From Methanosarcinales archaeon (GTDB lineage Archaea > Halobacteriota > Methanosarcinia > Methanosarcinales > EX4572-44), in assembly GCA_004212095.1 (NCBI GenBank), contig RXIJ01000023.1, positions 1 through 13,627 on the forward strand: a stretch of DNA of 13,627 nt. Reading direction: 5' to 3'. Shown here in pieces: positions 6,303 through 13,475 of this stretch. A model generated the notes under the pieces. It was given only the letters and a program-made list of their open reading frames with translations. It was not told where the DNA came from and did not search any database. A program made the translations under genes and the position numbers. Each line of letters starts with the position of its first letter. Within the stretch, counting starts at the first letter, position 1.

Positions 6303-6665
6303 ATGACGAAAAGTAAGCAACCAAGAAAACAGAGAAAAGCGCTCTTTACAGCACCGCTTCATCAAAGAAACAAGCAGATGAGTGCAATGCTTGGGAGTGA
6401 ATTATCAAACAAACATAATAAAAATGCCATTCCAGTACTGGTAGGTGATATTGTGAAAGTGATGCGTGGGAACCACAGAGATACCGAAGGGAAAGTTGTA
6501 GCAGTAAACTATAAAAAAGCCACCATTGCTGTTGAGGGCGTAGTATCTACAAAATCGGACGGAACAGAAGTAGGGCGTCCAATACACCCTTCAAATGTGA
6601 TGATTACCAAATTAAATCTTGACGATACAGAGAGGGAGAATATCCTGCGGAGAACGAAGATATGA
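6303..6665 (+). CDS. rpl24: Large subunit ribosomal protein uL24
   Basis: uL24 is an early assembly protein near the exit tunnel on 23S domain I. I choose ATG 6303 (MTKSKQPRKQRKALF), 120 residues, because GAGG (6290-6293) lies 9 nt upstream; the adjacent in-frame GTG at 6300 would add one residue and is part of the RBS-like AGGTG stretch. The KOW motif is visible at about 46-75 (VLVGDIVKVMRGNHRDTEGKV), preceded by the archaeal N-terminal segment with APLHQRNKQMSAMLG. The stop overlaps the eS4 start (ATGA). Confidence 0.95.
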   Translation: MTKSKQPRKQRKALFTAPLHQRNKQMSAMLGSELSNKHNKNAIPVLVGDIVKVMRGNHRDTEGKVVAVNYKKATIAVEGVVSTKSDGTEVGRPIHPSNVMITKLNLDDTERENILRRTKI

Positions 6666-7372
6666 GTGGACATCAAAAAAGAGTAGCAGCACCAAAGACA
6701 TGGTCAATAACACGAAAAACAAACACATGGATAGTCAATACAAACCCCGGACCTCATAATAAATCACTGAGCATACCTCTTGCACTGGTTGTACGAGACA
6801 TGCTTAAGATTGCAAACACACTTGGTGAAACAAAGAAAATACTGAACTCAAAGAATGTTCTGGTAGATGGCAGGATACGAAAGAATCCAAAGTTTCCAGT
6901 AGGCATCTTCGATGTTGTAGCCATTCCAGAAAACAAACAGTATTACAGGATGCTTTTAAGTCCCAACGAAAAATTAGAACTGCGAAGTCTTGAAGGTCCT
7001 GATGGGAAAAAACTCTGCAAGATAACAAATAGAACCACTATAAAAGGTGGAAAAGTGCAGTTAAATCTTCATGACGGAACCAATATGCTTGCAACAGCAG
7101 AGGGGTACGCGCCAGGGGATTCATTGATCCTTTCATTACCTGACAAAAACATCGTCAAACATCTTAAGTTTGAAGAGGGTAGCAAAGCAATTATTGTGGG
7201 TGGAAAGCATTCAGGTGAAACCGGCAGTATCGTTAAAAAACGGGTTGTTCGCGGATCAGGTCTGAATGTAGTAACGGTAAAAACAGGTGAACAAGAACTT
7301 GAAACACTGGAAAAAAATGTTTATGTTATTGGCAAAGATAAGCCAGAAATAATGGTTGGTGAGCGCAATTGA
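6662..7372 (+). CDS. rps4e: Small subunit ribosomal protein eS4
   Basis: eS4 is an archaeal/eukaryotic 30S body protein with no bacterial counterpart at this position. The 236-residue sequence has the N-terminal basic segment (HQKRVAAPKTW), an S4-type RNA-binding domain at about 40-90 (LVVRDMLKIANTLGETKKILNSKNVLVDGRIRKN) and a C-terminal KOW motif at about 175-200 (AIIVGGKHSGETGSIVKK). Length is typical for the archaeal family. The ATG overlaps the uL24 stop (ATGA), and its TGA at 7370-7372 overlaps the TTG start of uL5. Confidence 0.96.
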   Translation: MSGHQKRVAAPKTWSITRKTNTWIVNTNPGPHNKSLSIPLALVVRDMLKIANTLGETKKILNSKNVLVDGRIRKNPKFPVGIFDVVAIPENKQYYRMLLSPNEKLELRSLEGPDGKKLCKITNRTTIKGGKVQLNLHDGTNMLATAEGYAPGDSLILSLPDKNIVKHLKFEEGSKAIIVGGKHSGETGSIVKKRVVRGSGLNVVTVKTGEQELETLEKNVYVIGKDKPEIMVGERN

Positions 7373-7390
7373 GTAGTCAATTGAGTAATC
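7367..7390 (+). repeat. 12-bp tandem duplication at the rps4e/rpl5 junction
   Basis: AATTGAGTAGTC (7367-7378) is followed immediately by AATTGAGTAATC (7379-7390), 11 of 12 bases identical. Each copy contains a TTG that is in frame for uL5, so the start codon region has been duplicated in frame. Confidence 0.8.
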
Positions 7391-7890
7391 CCATGCTAAC
7401 TCCACGGATAGATAAAATCACCGTGCATATTGGCGTAGGTGAAAGTGGTGAGCGATTGAAAAGGGCAGAAGAAATTATAGAAACCATAACTGGCGGCAAA
7501 CCTGTACGAACAAAAGCGAAGAAAACACTGCCAGGTTTTAGCATCAAAAAAGGAGAACCTATTGGCTGCAAAACAACTCTTCGAGGCAAAAATGCAGAAA
7601 CTTTTCTTCATACGTGCTTTTCCGCAGCAGAAAATGAACTTACCACAGACCAGTTTGATGTGAATGGAAACTTTGCCTTTGGAATTGAAGAACATACTGA
7701 TTTTCCTGATATGAAGTACGATCCCAAGATTGGCATCTTTGGCATGGATATTCTGGTAGCAGTTAAAAGACCTGGTTACAGGGTGAAACAGCGAAGAGTG
7801 TTGAGATCAACAATGCCAGCCAGACATGAACTTAAACCAGATGACTCCATCTCTTATATCAAAGAGAAATTTAATGTGGAGATAGTCTAA
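7369..7890 (+). CDS. rpl5: Large subunit ribosomal protein uL5
   Basis: uL5 binds 5S rRNA and contacts the P-site tRNA from the central protuberance. The 173-residue product shows the archaeal pattern NPMLTPRIDKITVHIGVGESGERLKRAEEI near the N-terminus and MKYDPKIGIFGMDILVAVKRPGYRVKQRR in the C-terminal half. I take TTG 7369 as the start because GGTGAG (7358-7363) is correctly spaced; the second TTG (7381) and ATG 7393 are in frame but lack a good site. The start overlaps the eS4 stop. A 12-bp tandem duplication adds the residues SSQL ahead of the conserved NPM. Confidence 0.93.
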   Translation: MSSQLSNPMLTPRIDKITVHIGVGESGERLKRAEEIIETITGGKPVRTKAKKTLPGFSIKKGEPIGCKTTLRGKNAETFLHTCFSAAENELTTDQFDVNGNFAFGIEEHTDFPDMKYDPKIGIFGMDILVAVKRPGYRVKQRRVLRSTMPARHELKPDDSISYIKEKFNVEIV

Positions 7891-8042
7891 TGGAAAACAC
7901 ACAAAAGAAATTCGGACGCGGAGCCAACCAGTGCCGTCGATGTGGACGCAAGCAGGGGCTAGTAAGGAAATATGGATTGTACCTGTGCAGACAGTGCTTC
8001 AGAGAAATGGCTTATGAAGTAGGTTTTAGAAAATACACATGA
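7890..8042 (+). CDS. rps14: Small subunit ribosomal protein uS14 (zinc-binding form)
   Basis: uS14 is a small 30S head protein near uS3 and uS10. This 50-residue ORF starts at ATG 7890, overlapping the uL5 stop as TAATG, with GGAG (7878-7881) upstream, and ends at TGA 8040-8042. It carries the C+ zinc ribbon: CRRC (15-18) and CRQC (33-36), flanked by family residues KFGRGANQ and FREMAYEVGFRKY. The length is normal for archaeal/eukaryotic S14 (S29-type). Confidence 0.96.
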   Translation: MENTQKKFGRGANQCRRCGRKQGLVRKYGLYLCRQCFREMAYEVGFRKYT

Positions 8043-8054
8043 GGTGAAAAAAAG

Positions 8055-8444
8055 ATGCTATTAGATCCAATGGCTGATGCTCTCTCCACCATCAAGAATG
8101 CCGAGAGTACCGGTAAACCAGAGTGCATTATTAAACCAGCATCGAAGCTTATCGGAAACGTATTAAAGGTCATGCAGGATGCAGGGTATATCGGAGAGTT
8201 TGAACTCGTGGATGACGGAAAGGCAGGAGTATTCACTGTAGAGTTAAAAGCTTGCATCAATAAGTGCGGTGTAATAAAACCACGGCACTATGTGAAACAC
8301 ACCGAATTTGAGAAATGGGAGGCACGATACCTTCCAGCAAAAAAATTCGGTACACTCATATTAACAACATCAAAAGGGGTAATGACTCACTACGATGCTT
8401 CAGAAAAAGACGTTGGGGGGCAACTCTTAGCATACGTGTACTAA
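8055..8444 (+). CDS. rps8: Small subunit ribosomal protein uS8
   Basis: uS8 is a primary 16S rRNA binder of the 30S central domain (helix 21). The 129-residue protein begins MLLDPMADALSTIKNAE, typical of archaeal uS8, and ends with the rRNA-binding block LPAKKFGTLILTTSKGVMTHYDA followed by GGQLLAYVY. The ATG follows GAGGTGA (8041-8047), which overlaps the uS14 stop. In bacteria S8 represses the spc operon by binding its mRNA; no equivalent site is evident here. Confidence 0.96.
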   Translation: MLLDPMADALSTIKNAESTGKPECIIKPASKLIGNVLKVMQDAGYIGEFELVDDGKAGVFTVELKACINKCGVIKPRHYVKHTEFEKWEARYLPAKKFGTLILTTSKGVMTHYDASEKDVGGQLLAYVY

Positions 8445-8457
8445 AAAGGTGATAAAA

Positions 8458-8982
8458 ATGGACACTAAATTAGAAGTAAGCATTGGAGAGGGAGTTACAG
8501 CAACTATTGCAGATAACATAGTCAGTGTTACAGGTGAAAAAGGCAGTCTTAATCGAGAGTTGTGGTACCCAGAGATAACAATAACAAAAACAGATTCTAT
8601 GGTGATAGTAAATACAAAGAGCACACGCAAGAAACAAGCAGCAATGATAGGGACATTTGCATCTCACCTGAGAAATATGATAAAAGGTGTGAGCGAAGGA
8701 TATATCTACCGGATGAAAGTGGTCTTTTCTCACTTTCCAATACAGGTAAAAGTTAAGAATGATTATGTATCTATAGTTAATTTTCTTGGTGAGAAAAAAC
8801 CGCGAACAGCAAAGATATATGATGGTGTTGATGTGACTGTAAATGGTTATGAGGTAGAGGTCTCCGGGATTAATAAAGAACATGTTGGACAGACAGCAGC
8901 AAATATCGAGCAAGCCACACGAATCAAAGGTTTTGATCCAAGAGTATTTCAGGATGGAATATACATAGTGGAAAAATTATAG
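8458..8982 (+). CDS. rpl6: Large subunit ribosomal protein uL6
   Basis: uL6 sits near the sarcin-ricin loop and the GTPase-associated centre of 50S. The start is ATG 8458 (MDTKLEVSIGEGV), 174 residues. An in-frame GTG at 8449 is rejected because it forms part of the Shine-Dalgarno AGGTGAT (8447-8453). Two repeated alpha/beta domains are expected; the pattern GVTATIADNIVSVTGEKGSLNREL, then MIGTFASHLRNMIKGVSEGYIYRMKVVFSHFPIQV, and NKEHVGQTAANIEQATRIKGFDPRVFQDGIY at the C-terminus, matches archaeal uL6. Confidence 0.96.
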   Translation: MDTKLEVSIGEGVTATIADNIVSVTGEKGSLNRELWYPEITITKTDSMVIVNTKSTRKKQAAMIGTFASHLRNMIKGVSEGYIYRMKVVFSHFPIQVKVKNDYVSIVNFLGEKKPRTAKIYDGVDVTVNGYEVEVSGINKEHVGQTAANIEQATRIKGFDPRVFQDGIYIVEKL

Positions 8983-8994
8983 TGGGAGGCAAAC

Positions 8995-9387
8995 ATGGAA
9001 ACTAAACAATTACTTAAAGTGAGAAAACGGCAGAAGGCAAGAAAGCCAACATTCAAGCGGGCAGATTCCCACAAGAAAAAAAGACTTGATGATAACTGGA
9101 GAAAACCACGAGGTCTGCACAGCAAAACACGTATACACATCAAAGGAAAATGCCCGGTAGTTAGTCCTGGGTATGGTAGTCCTCTTGGGGTAAAAGGCAT
9201 TCACCCTTCAGGATATAAAGAAGCTCTTGTTCACACACTTCCTGACATTGAAAATATAGATGCCTTAACCACTGCTATTAGAATTGGACACACGGTTGGA
9301 CAAAAGAAGAGAACGCTGATAGAAACACACGCAGATGAACTTGGAATTAAAATACTAAACCGGAGACAAACAGAGGTTGTAGAATAG
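8995..9387 (+). CDS. rpl32e: Large subunit ribosomal protein eL32
   Basis: eL32 is an archaeal/eukaryotic 50S protein with no bacterial homologue, embedded in 23S rRNA. This 130-residue form has the highly basic core FKRADSHKKKRLDDNWRKPRGLHSKTR (about 20-46), then SPGYGSPLGVKGIHPSGYKEALVHT, characteristic of the family. The ATG follows GGGAGG (8984-8989) at 5-nt spacing. The stop is one base before the eL19 ATG. Confidence 0.96.
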   Translation: METKQLLKVRKRQKARKPTFKRADSHKKKRLDDNWRKPRGLHSKTRIHIKGKCPVVSPGYGSPLGVKGIHPSGYKEALVHTLPDIENIDALTTAIRIGHTVGQKKRTLIETHADELGIKILNRRQTEVVE

Positions 9388-9388
9388 C

Positions 9389-9832
9389 ATGTCCAATTTA
9401 TCAAATCAGCGAAGAATTGCATCAAAGGTGCTTAAAGTAGGTCTTGAAAGAGTCTGGTTAAATCCTGAAGTATCAGAAGATGTTGCAAAAGCGGTCACAC
9501 GAGAAGATATTAGAAAATTAGTTGCAGATGGCGCTATTAAAAGAAAGCAGAAAAAAGGTATAAGTCGCGCAAGAGCAAGAGCAAGAGATATAAAAAGAGC
9601 TTATGGGCATTGTAAAGGGCAAGGCTCTCGCAAAGGTGCAAAGGGTGCAAGACGCCCCAGAAAGGAACAATGGATAAAAAAAATACGGGCATTAAGACGA
9701 AGACTGAGACAGCTTCGAGATGATGGCATAGTGGATGCTTCCATACATCACAAGCTCTATCGAAAAGCCAAAGGCGGAGAATATCGAAGCGTAGCTCACC
9801 TTGAAGCCCACATCGAATCAATTAAAAAGTAG
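9389..9832 (+). CDS. rpl19e: Large subunit ribosomal protein eL19
   Basis: eL19 is an archaeal/eukaryotic 50S protein that spans the solvent side and makes a bridge to 30S. The 147-residue protein begins MSNLSNQRRIASKVLKVGLERVW, followed by DVAKAVTREDIRKLVADGAI and the strongly basic segment RARARARDIKRAYGHCKGQGSRKGAKGARRPRKEQW (about 60-95). A helical C-terminus (RALRRRLRQLRDDGIVDASIHHKLYRKAKGGEYRS) completes it. Start and order after eL32 are conserved in Archaea. No strong Shine-Dalgarno is seen, consistent with coupling to eL32 one base upstream. Confidence 0.96.
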   Translation: MSNLSNQRRIASKVLKVGLERVWLNPEVSEDVAKAVTREDIRKLVADGAIKRKQKKGISRARARARDIKRAYGHCKGQGSRKGAKGARRPRKEQWIKKIRALRRRLRQLRDDGIVDASIHHKLYRKAKGGEYRSVAHLEAHIESIKK

Positions 9833-9841
9833 GAGAAAAAA

Positions 9842-10378
9842 ATGGCTACAGGACCACGATACAAAGTACCTTTCAGAAGAAGACGGGAAGGGCGCACCAA
9901 TTATCACACTCGCCGTAAACTAATTATATCCAAACAACCACGACTGGTTACACGAAAAAGCTTGAGTCGCATGCAGATTCAACTGATAACAGCAGAACAA
10001 TCCGGTGATAAGACTCATGTCAGTTGTGTATCTACAGAGCTTAAAAAATATGGCTACACTGCAAGTATATCTAATACAACAGCAGCATATCTTACAGGAC
10101 AGCTTATGGGACATCGCATGATTAAACAGGGCTGGAAATCAGCAATTCTTGACATGGGCCTCTACTCATCTACAAAAGGATCGAGGATATATGCTGCACT
10201 GAAAGGTGTGGTGGATGCTGGTGTGGATGTGCCCTGTGATGCAAAGATATTCCCGGGTGAGGAGCGAATACGAGGAGAACTCGCAGCGAAATACAATGGA
10301 ACAGATATTACAACACAGTTTGAGAGCACTCTCGAGAAAATAACAAGCTTACCGGAGGAAATAACGAATGAACAATAA
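9842..10378 (+). CDS. rpl18: Large subunit ribosomal protein uL18
   Basis: uL18 binds 5S rRNA together with uL5 in the central protuberance. At 178 residues it has the archaeal length, with N-terminal YKVPFRRRREGRTNYHTRRKLI (about 7-28), the core RLVTRKSLSRMQIQLI, and the C-terminal GLYSSTKGSRIYAALKGVVDAGVDVPC and FPGEERIRGELAAKY blocks. AGGAG (9831-9835) precedes the ATG. The last codons contain ATGAACAAT (10368-10376), out of frame and the same as the first codons of uS5, preceded by GGAGG (10354-10358). This is probably the original uS5 start, which once overlapped this gene. Confidence 0.95.
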   Translation: MATGPRYKVPFRRRREGRTNYHTRRKLIISKQPRLVTRKSLSRMQIQLITAEQSGDKTHVSCVSTELKKYGYTASISNTTAAYLTGQLMGHRMIKQGWKSAILDMGLYSSTKGSRIYAALKGVVDAGVDVPCDAKIFPGEERIRGELAAKYNGTDITTQFESTLEKITSLPEEITNEQ

Positions 10379-10384
10379 AAGGAC
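10368..10384 (+). repeat. Duplicated uS5 start region, left copy
   Basis: This 17-bp segment matches 10439-10455 at 14 of 17 positions (all three differences A to G). It includes ATGAACAATA and lies 9 nt after GGAGG (10354-10358). A GGACAGGGA stretch that follows (10381-10389) also matches uS5 codons at about 10487-10495, which suggests this is a shortened relic of the uS5 N-terminus. Confidence 0.7.
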
Positions 10385-10442
10385 AGGGATAATGGGAAAT
10401 GTATTTCTCTTGACACTCTGTACACGGAGTGTGCAGTTATGA
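10368..10442 (+). CDS. 24-residue mini-ORF bridging rpl18 and rps5
   Basis: The ORF runs from ATG 10368 to TGA 10440-10442 and encodes 24 residues starting MNNKRTGIMG and ending TRSVQL. Its start has the best Shine-Dalgarno of the junction (GGAGG, 9 nt upstream) and overlaps the end of uL18. Its stop overlaps the uS5 ATG as ATGA. The first residues MNN are those of uS5 (MNNR). The layout mirrors the rnp1-rps17 mini-ORF, so it probably keeps ribosomes moving into uS5. No homologue is recognised, and an inner ATG at 10392 is an alternative start. Confidence 0.45.
   Translation: MNNKRTGIMGNVFLLTLCTRSVQL
10413..10436 (+). promoter_or_regulatory. Two mutually exclusive hairpins at the uS5 Shine-Dalgarno
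   Basis: The candidate uS5 ribosome-binding site is GGAG at 10426-10429. In one fold ACACTCTG (10413-10420) pairs with CGGAGTGT (10425-10432) and buries it. In the other, 10418-10425 pairs with 10429-10436 and leaves GGA in the loop. This could tune uS5 initiation, but it may simply reflect the palindromic insert. Confidence 0.4.
10413..10437 (-). repeat. Short palindromic element copy before rps5 (inverted orientation)
   Basis: On the + strand CTGTACAC (10418-10425) pairs with GTGTGCAG (10429-10436), with one G-T pair and a GGA loop. The reverse complement of 10413-10437 matches 5503-5527 at 19 of 25 positions. Its outer motif CTG(T/C)A...TGCAG is that of the repeats after secY. Confidence 0.6.
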
Positions 10443-10455
10443 ACAATAGAGGGGC
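10439..10455 (+). repeat. Duplicated uS5 start region, right copy
   Basis: This is the partner of 10368-10384 at an offset of 71 bp, 14 of 17 bases identical. It contains the start codon now used by uS5. Confidence 0.7.
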
Positions 10456-11119
10456 TCAAAAGAAGGGCGGTACAGATAAAAGAAGGACAGGGAAAAGACG
10501 TGAACGTGTTGAAGAGACGGTGGAATGGATTCCGCGAACCCGACTTGGCCATTTAGTAAAAGATGGACAAATAACAGACATAGAAGAAGCTTTGAGATCA
10601 GGACTTCCAATTCGCGAATCTGAAGTTGTGGACACACTTCTTCCGGAACTTAGAGAAGAAGTCATAGATATAAATATGGTGCAGCGGATGACTGACTCCG
10701 GAAGAAGGGTGAAGTTCAGAGCAGTTGTAATTGTTGGAAACGAGAATGGATTTATAGGATTTGGGCAGGGAAAAGATGTGCAAGTTGGACCTGCTATAAG
10801 AAAGGCAGTTAATAAAGCAAAAAGAGAAATCACACAGGTTAGAAGAGGTTGTGGCTCATGGGAATGCGGTTGTGGAGAATCTCATACCGTTCCACTCAAA
10901 GTAACAGGCAAATCCGGCAGTGTGACTGTGGTGCTGAAACCCGCACCAAGAGGCTTGGGGCTTGTAGCAGGTGAAACTGCTAAGAAAGTCATGGAAATAG
11001 CAGGCATAAAAGATGTGTGGACTTATACAGAAGGCAAAACTCGAACCACGTTAAACTTTGCCAAGGCAACTTATGATGCTCTTCAGCATACAAACACAAC
11101 TAGAATTATGGAGCCATAA
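10439..11119 (+). CDS. rps5: Small subunit ribosomal protein uS5
   Basis: uS5 lies at the mRNA entrance of 30S and affects decoding fidelity. The 226-residue archaeal protein has a basic N-terminus, the dsRNA-binding-like S5 domain (VKFRAVVIVGNENGFIGFGQGKDVQVGPAIRKAV, about 91-124), the archaeal Cys-rich insertion CGSWECGCGESHT (138-150) and the C-terminal S5 fold (KPAPRGLGLVAGETAKKVMEIAGIKDVWT). It starts at ATG 10439, overlapping the mini-ORF stop (ATGA), with GGAG at 10426-10429. The 60-bp gap from uL18 is out of character for the operon. The stop abuts the uL30 ATG. Confidence 0.95.
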   Translation: MNNRGAQKKGGTDKRRTGKRRERVEETVEWIPRTRLGHLVKDGQITDIEEALRSGLPIRESEVVDTLLPELREEVIDINMVQRMTDSGRRVKFRAVVIVGNENGFIGFGQGKDVQVGPAIRKAVNKAKREITQVRRGCGSWECGCGESHTVPLKVTGKSGSVTVVLKPAPRGLGLVAGETAKKVMEIAGIKDVWTYTEGKTRTTLNFAKATYDALQHTNTTRIMEP

Positions 11120-11581
11120 ATGTACGCTGCGATCAGAATAAGAGGTAGTGTTAATACTCGTTCAGAGATAAAAGACACTCTTAGAATGCTGCATCTAAAT
11201 CGTGTTAATCATTGTGTGGTGATGGATGAGAATCCTCATTATAAAGGTATGATTCAAAAAGTAACCAGCTATATTGCATGGGGTGAAATTACGAGTGAGT
11301 CGCTTGCACTAATCCTGAAAAACAGGGGAGAACTCACTGGTAAGGTGAAGATTACAGATGACTATGTTGCAGAGAATACCACTTATGCGTCAATTGATGA
11401 ACTGTCAGAAGCAGTGTGCAGTGGCAGGACGATTCTAAAAAATGTGCCAAAATTACGCTGTGTATTCAGACTGCACCCACCGAGAAAAGGGCACCGTGGA
11501 ATTAAAAAAACTTATGCTGAAGGCGGTGCACTTGGCTATCATGGCAAGGAAATAACATCGCTCTTAAAAAAAATGAGGTGA
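11120..11581 (+). CDS. rpl30: Large subunit ribosomal protein uL30
   Basis: uL30 binds 23S rRNA and 5S-proximal regions of 50S. The 153-residue product is the long archaeal form, more than twice the bacterial length. It begins YAAIRIRGSVNTRSEIKDTLRMLHLNRVNHCVV (the ferredoxin-like core) and continues with MIQKVTSYIAWGEI and RLHPPRKGHRGIKKTYAEGGALGYHG near the C-terminus. GGAG (11110-11113) lies in the end of uS5, and the ATG follows the uS5 stop directly. Its final codons form AGGTGA, the Shine-Dalgarno for uL15. Confidence 0.96.
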   Translation: MYAAIRIRGSVNTRSEIKDTLRMLHLNRVNHCVVMDENPHYKGMIQKVTSYIAWGEITSESLALILKNRGELTGKVKITDDYVAENTTYASIDELSEAVCSGRTILKNVPKLRCVFRLHPPRKGHRGIKKTYAEGGALGYHGKEITSLLKKMR

Positions 11582-11587
11582 AAGCAA

Positions 11588-11989
11588 TTGAGCAAAGAAA
11601 AAGTCAAAAAATATCGCGGATCACGTACATGCGGAGGCGGCACCCACAAAAACCGGCGAGGTGCAGGAAGCCGGGGCGGTCGTGGGATGGCAGGTGCACG
11701 CAAGCATCATATCATGCGGTCAACGAAATTAGGTTTATTATATGGAAAACATGGATTCACCAGTAAGAGAACCACAGACAGGAAAACAGTGATTAACCTT
11801 TGGGAACTGGATGTGATGATAGAACATGTTGAAGGTGAAGCCAAACCACTGAATCTTTATGATCTTGGAATTGAAAAAGTTCTTGGAAAAGGAAGAATCA
11901 CCAAACCTGTTACCATCTATACAAGAGATATCTCTCGAATCGCGAAGGCTAAAATAGAACAGGCTGGCGGTACAATAACGGTGGCATAA
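11588..11989 (+). CDS. rpl15: Large subunit ribosomal protein uL15
   Basis: uL15 is a late-assembly 50S protein whose extended N-terminal arm penetrates 23S rRNA. The sequence starts at TTG 11588 (MSKEKVKKYRGSRTCGGG), 6 nt after AGGTGA (11576-11581). At 133 residues it is slightly short for the archaeal family. The glycine- and arginine-rich arm GGGTHKNRRGAGSRGGRGMAGARKHH (about 16-41) and the globular C-terminus (YDLGIEKVLGKGRITKPVTIY) are clear. Seven bases separate it from secY. Confidence 0.95.
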   Translation: MSKEKVKKYRGSRTCGGGTHKNRRGAGSRGGRGMAGARKHHIMRSTKLGLLYGKHGFTSKRTTDRKTVINLWELDVMIEHVEGEAKPLNLYDLGIEKVLGKGRITKPVTIYTRDISRIAKAKIEQAGGTITVA

Positions 11990-11996
11990 CAAAAGT

Positions 11997-13475
11997 ATGA
12001 GTCTGTTTGAAAGTCTTGCACCAATAATACTGCGACTTCCGGCAGTATCACGTCCAGAAGGGCATCTGCATTTTAAAAACCGATTAAGCTGGACATTAGG
12101 AATATTGGTCCTTTATTTTGCTCTCTGTAATGTCCCGCTCTTTGGACTCTCTCCAGACTCGATTGACCTTTTCGAGTACTATCGTGCGTTTTTTGCAGGA
12201 GCATCTGGTTCTATCCTGTTACTTGGTATAGGACCAATTGTGACTGCATCGATTGTACTGCAACTCCTGGTAGGTGCAAATATCATCAAAATGGATTTAA
12301 ATGATCCACACCAGCAGGCACTGTTCCAGGGTGCACAGAAGTTTCTTGTGTTTATTATGATTGCACTCGAAGCTCTCCCTCAGCTCTTTGGTGGGTTTAT
12401 CAGGCCAGATGAAGCGTTAGCAGCCACCCTTGGTGTTGGTACAAATATCATCATGCTGGTATTATTCATCCAGATATTCATTGGAGGACTGCTGGTCCTG
12501 TACATGGATGAAATCGTTTCAAAATGGGGAATAGGTTCAGGCGTTGGCTTGTTCATCATTGCAGGAGTTTCACAACAAATTATCACAGGTGTGTTCAACT
12601 GGAAGCTCGATGAAACAGGTATCCCGATGGGCTTAATTCCAAAGTGGATGTACATTGTACAGAACGTTGGTGCGGATTATCTTTTATCGGGTGACGGGAT
12701 GCTATTTCTCATTGTTCGCGGAGGCATACTCGCACTAATAACCACTACCCTGATTTTTCTTATGGTAGTGTATGTGGAGAGCACAAGAATCGAGATACCT
12801 TTGGCACACAGTGCTGTCAGAGGCGCTCGCGGCAGATTCCCGGTAAAACTTATTTATGCAAGCGTACTTCCGATGATTCTCGTGCGAGCTTTACAGGCAA
12901 ATATCCAGATGGTAGGTACACTGCTTTCAAGTCGTGGAACAACTTTTTTTGGTGAATACATTGGAAGTACACCGTTAAATGGCATCATGTATTATCTTGC
13001 ACCTCTTCACAGTCCAAGCGACTGGATACCTTCGTTAGTGGAGCAGCATTACCAGAGCATCGGTGCAGCAGCACCCGCAACATGGCAAATATTTTTACAT
13101 GTATTCGCGGATGCAGCAATGCTTGTTATCGGTGGGGTAATCTTTGCCCTGTTCTGGATTGAAACAACAGGGATGGGCGCAAAAAGTGTTGCAGCAAAAA
13201 TTGAAGGTTCCGGGATGCAGATACCGGGATTCAGGAGAAGCACTGGCAGCATTGAACGTGTGATGCAACGATATATCCCAAAAGTGACTATTATCGGAGG
13301 AGCGTTCATAGGCTTTTTGACATTTGTTGCAAGTCTTCTTGGAACTGTTGGTGGTGTCGGTGGAACAGGACTTTTGTTGACTGTGAGTATTATGTATCGC
13401 CTGTACGAGGATTTGGCCTCGCAGCAGTTAATGGAGATGCATCCAATGCTTCGAGGATTTTTGGGCGGACAATAA
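11997..13475 (+). CDS. secY: Preprotein translocase channel subunit SecY
   Basis: SecY (the Sec61-alpha homologue) is the membrane pore through which nascent proteins are exported or inserted, acting with SecE and Sec61-beta. The 492-residue product has the ten-helix layout: TM1 at about 31-50, then a plug/periplasmic region with GLSPDSIDLF, TM2 with LLLGIGPIVTASIVLQLL (about 74-91), TM5 with GIGSGVGLFIIAGVSQQII (about 178-196), and the cytoplasmic loop ESTRIEIPLAHSAVRGARGRFPVKLIYASVLPMIL (about 261-295) that contacts the ribosome. The C-terminal half carries IETTGMGAKSVAAKIEGSGMQIPGFR. It closes the spc block, as in most Archaea. No strong Shine-Dalgarno is visible. Confidence 0.97.
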   Translation: MSLFESLAPIILRLPAVSRPEGHLHFKNRLSWTLGILVLYFALCNVPLFGLSPDSIDLFEYYRAFFAGASGSILLLGIGPIVTASIVLQLLVGANIIKMDLNDPHQQALFQGAQKFLVFIMIALEALPQLFGGFIRPDEALAATLGVGTNIIMLVLFIQIFIGGLLVLYMDEIVSKWGIGSGVGLFIIAGVSQQIITGVFNWKLDETGIPMGLIPKWMYIVQNVGADYLLSGDGMLFLIVRGGILALITTTLIFLMVVYVESTRIEIPLAHSAVRGARGRFPVKLIYASVLPMILVRALQANIQMVGTLLSSRGTTFFGEYIGSTPLNGIMYYLAPLHSPSDWIPSLVEQHYQSIGAAAPATWQIFLHVFADAAMLVIGGVIFALFWIETTGMGAKSVAAKIEGSGMQIPGFRRSTGSIERVMQRYIPKVTIIGGAFIGFLTFVASLLGTVGGVGGTGLLLTVSIMYRLYEDLASQQLMEMHPMLRGFLGGQ

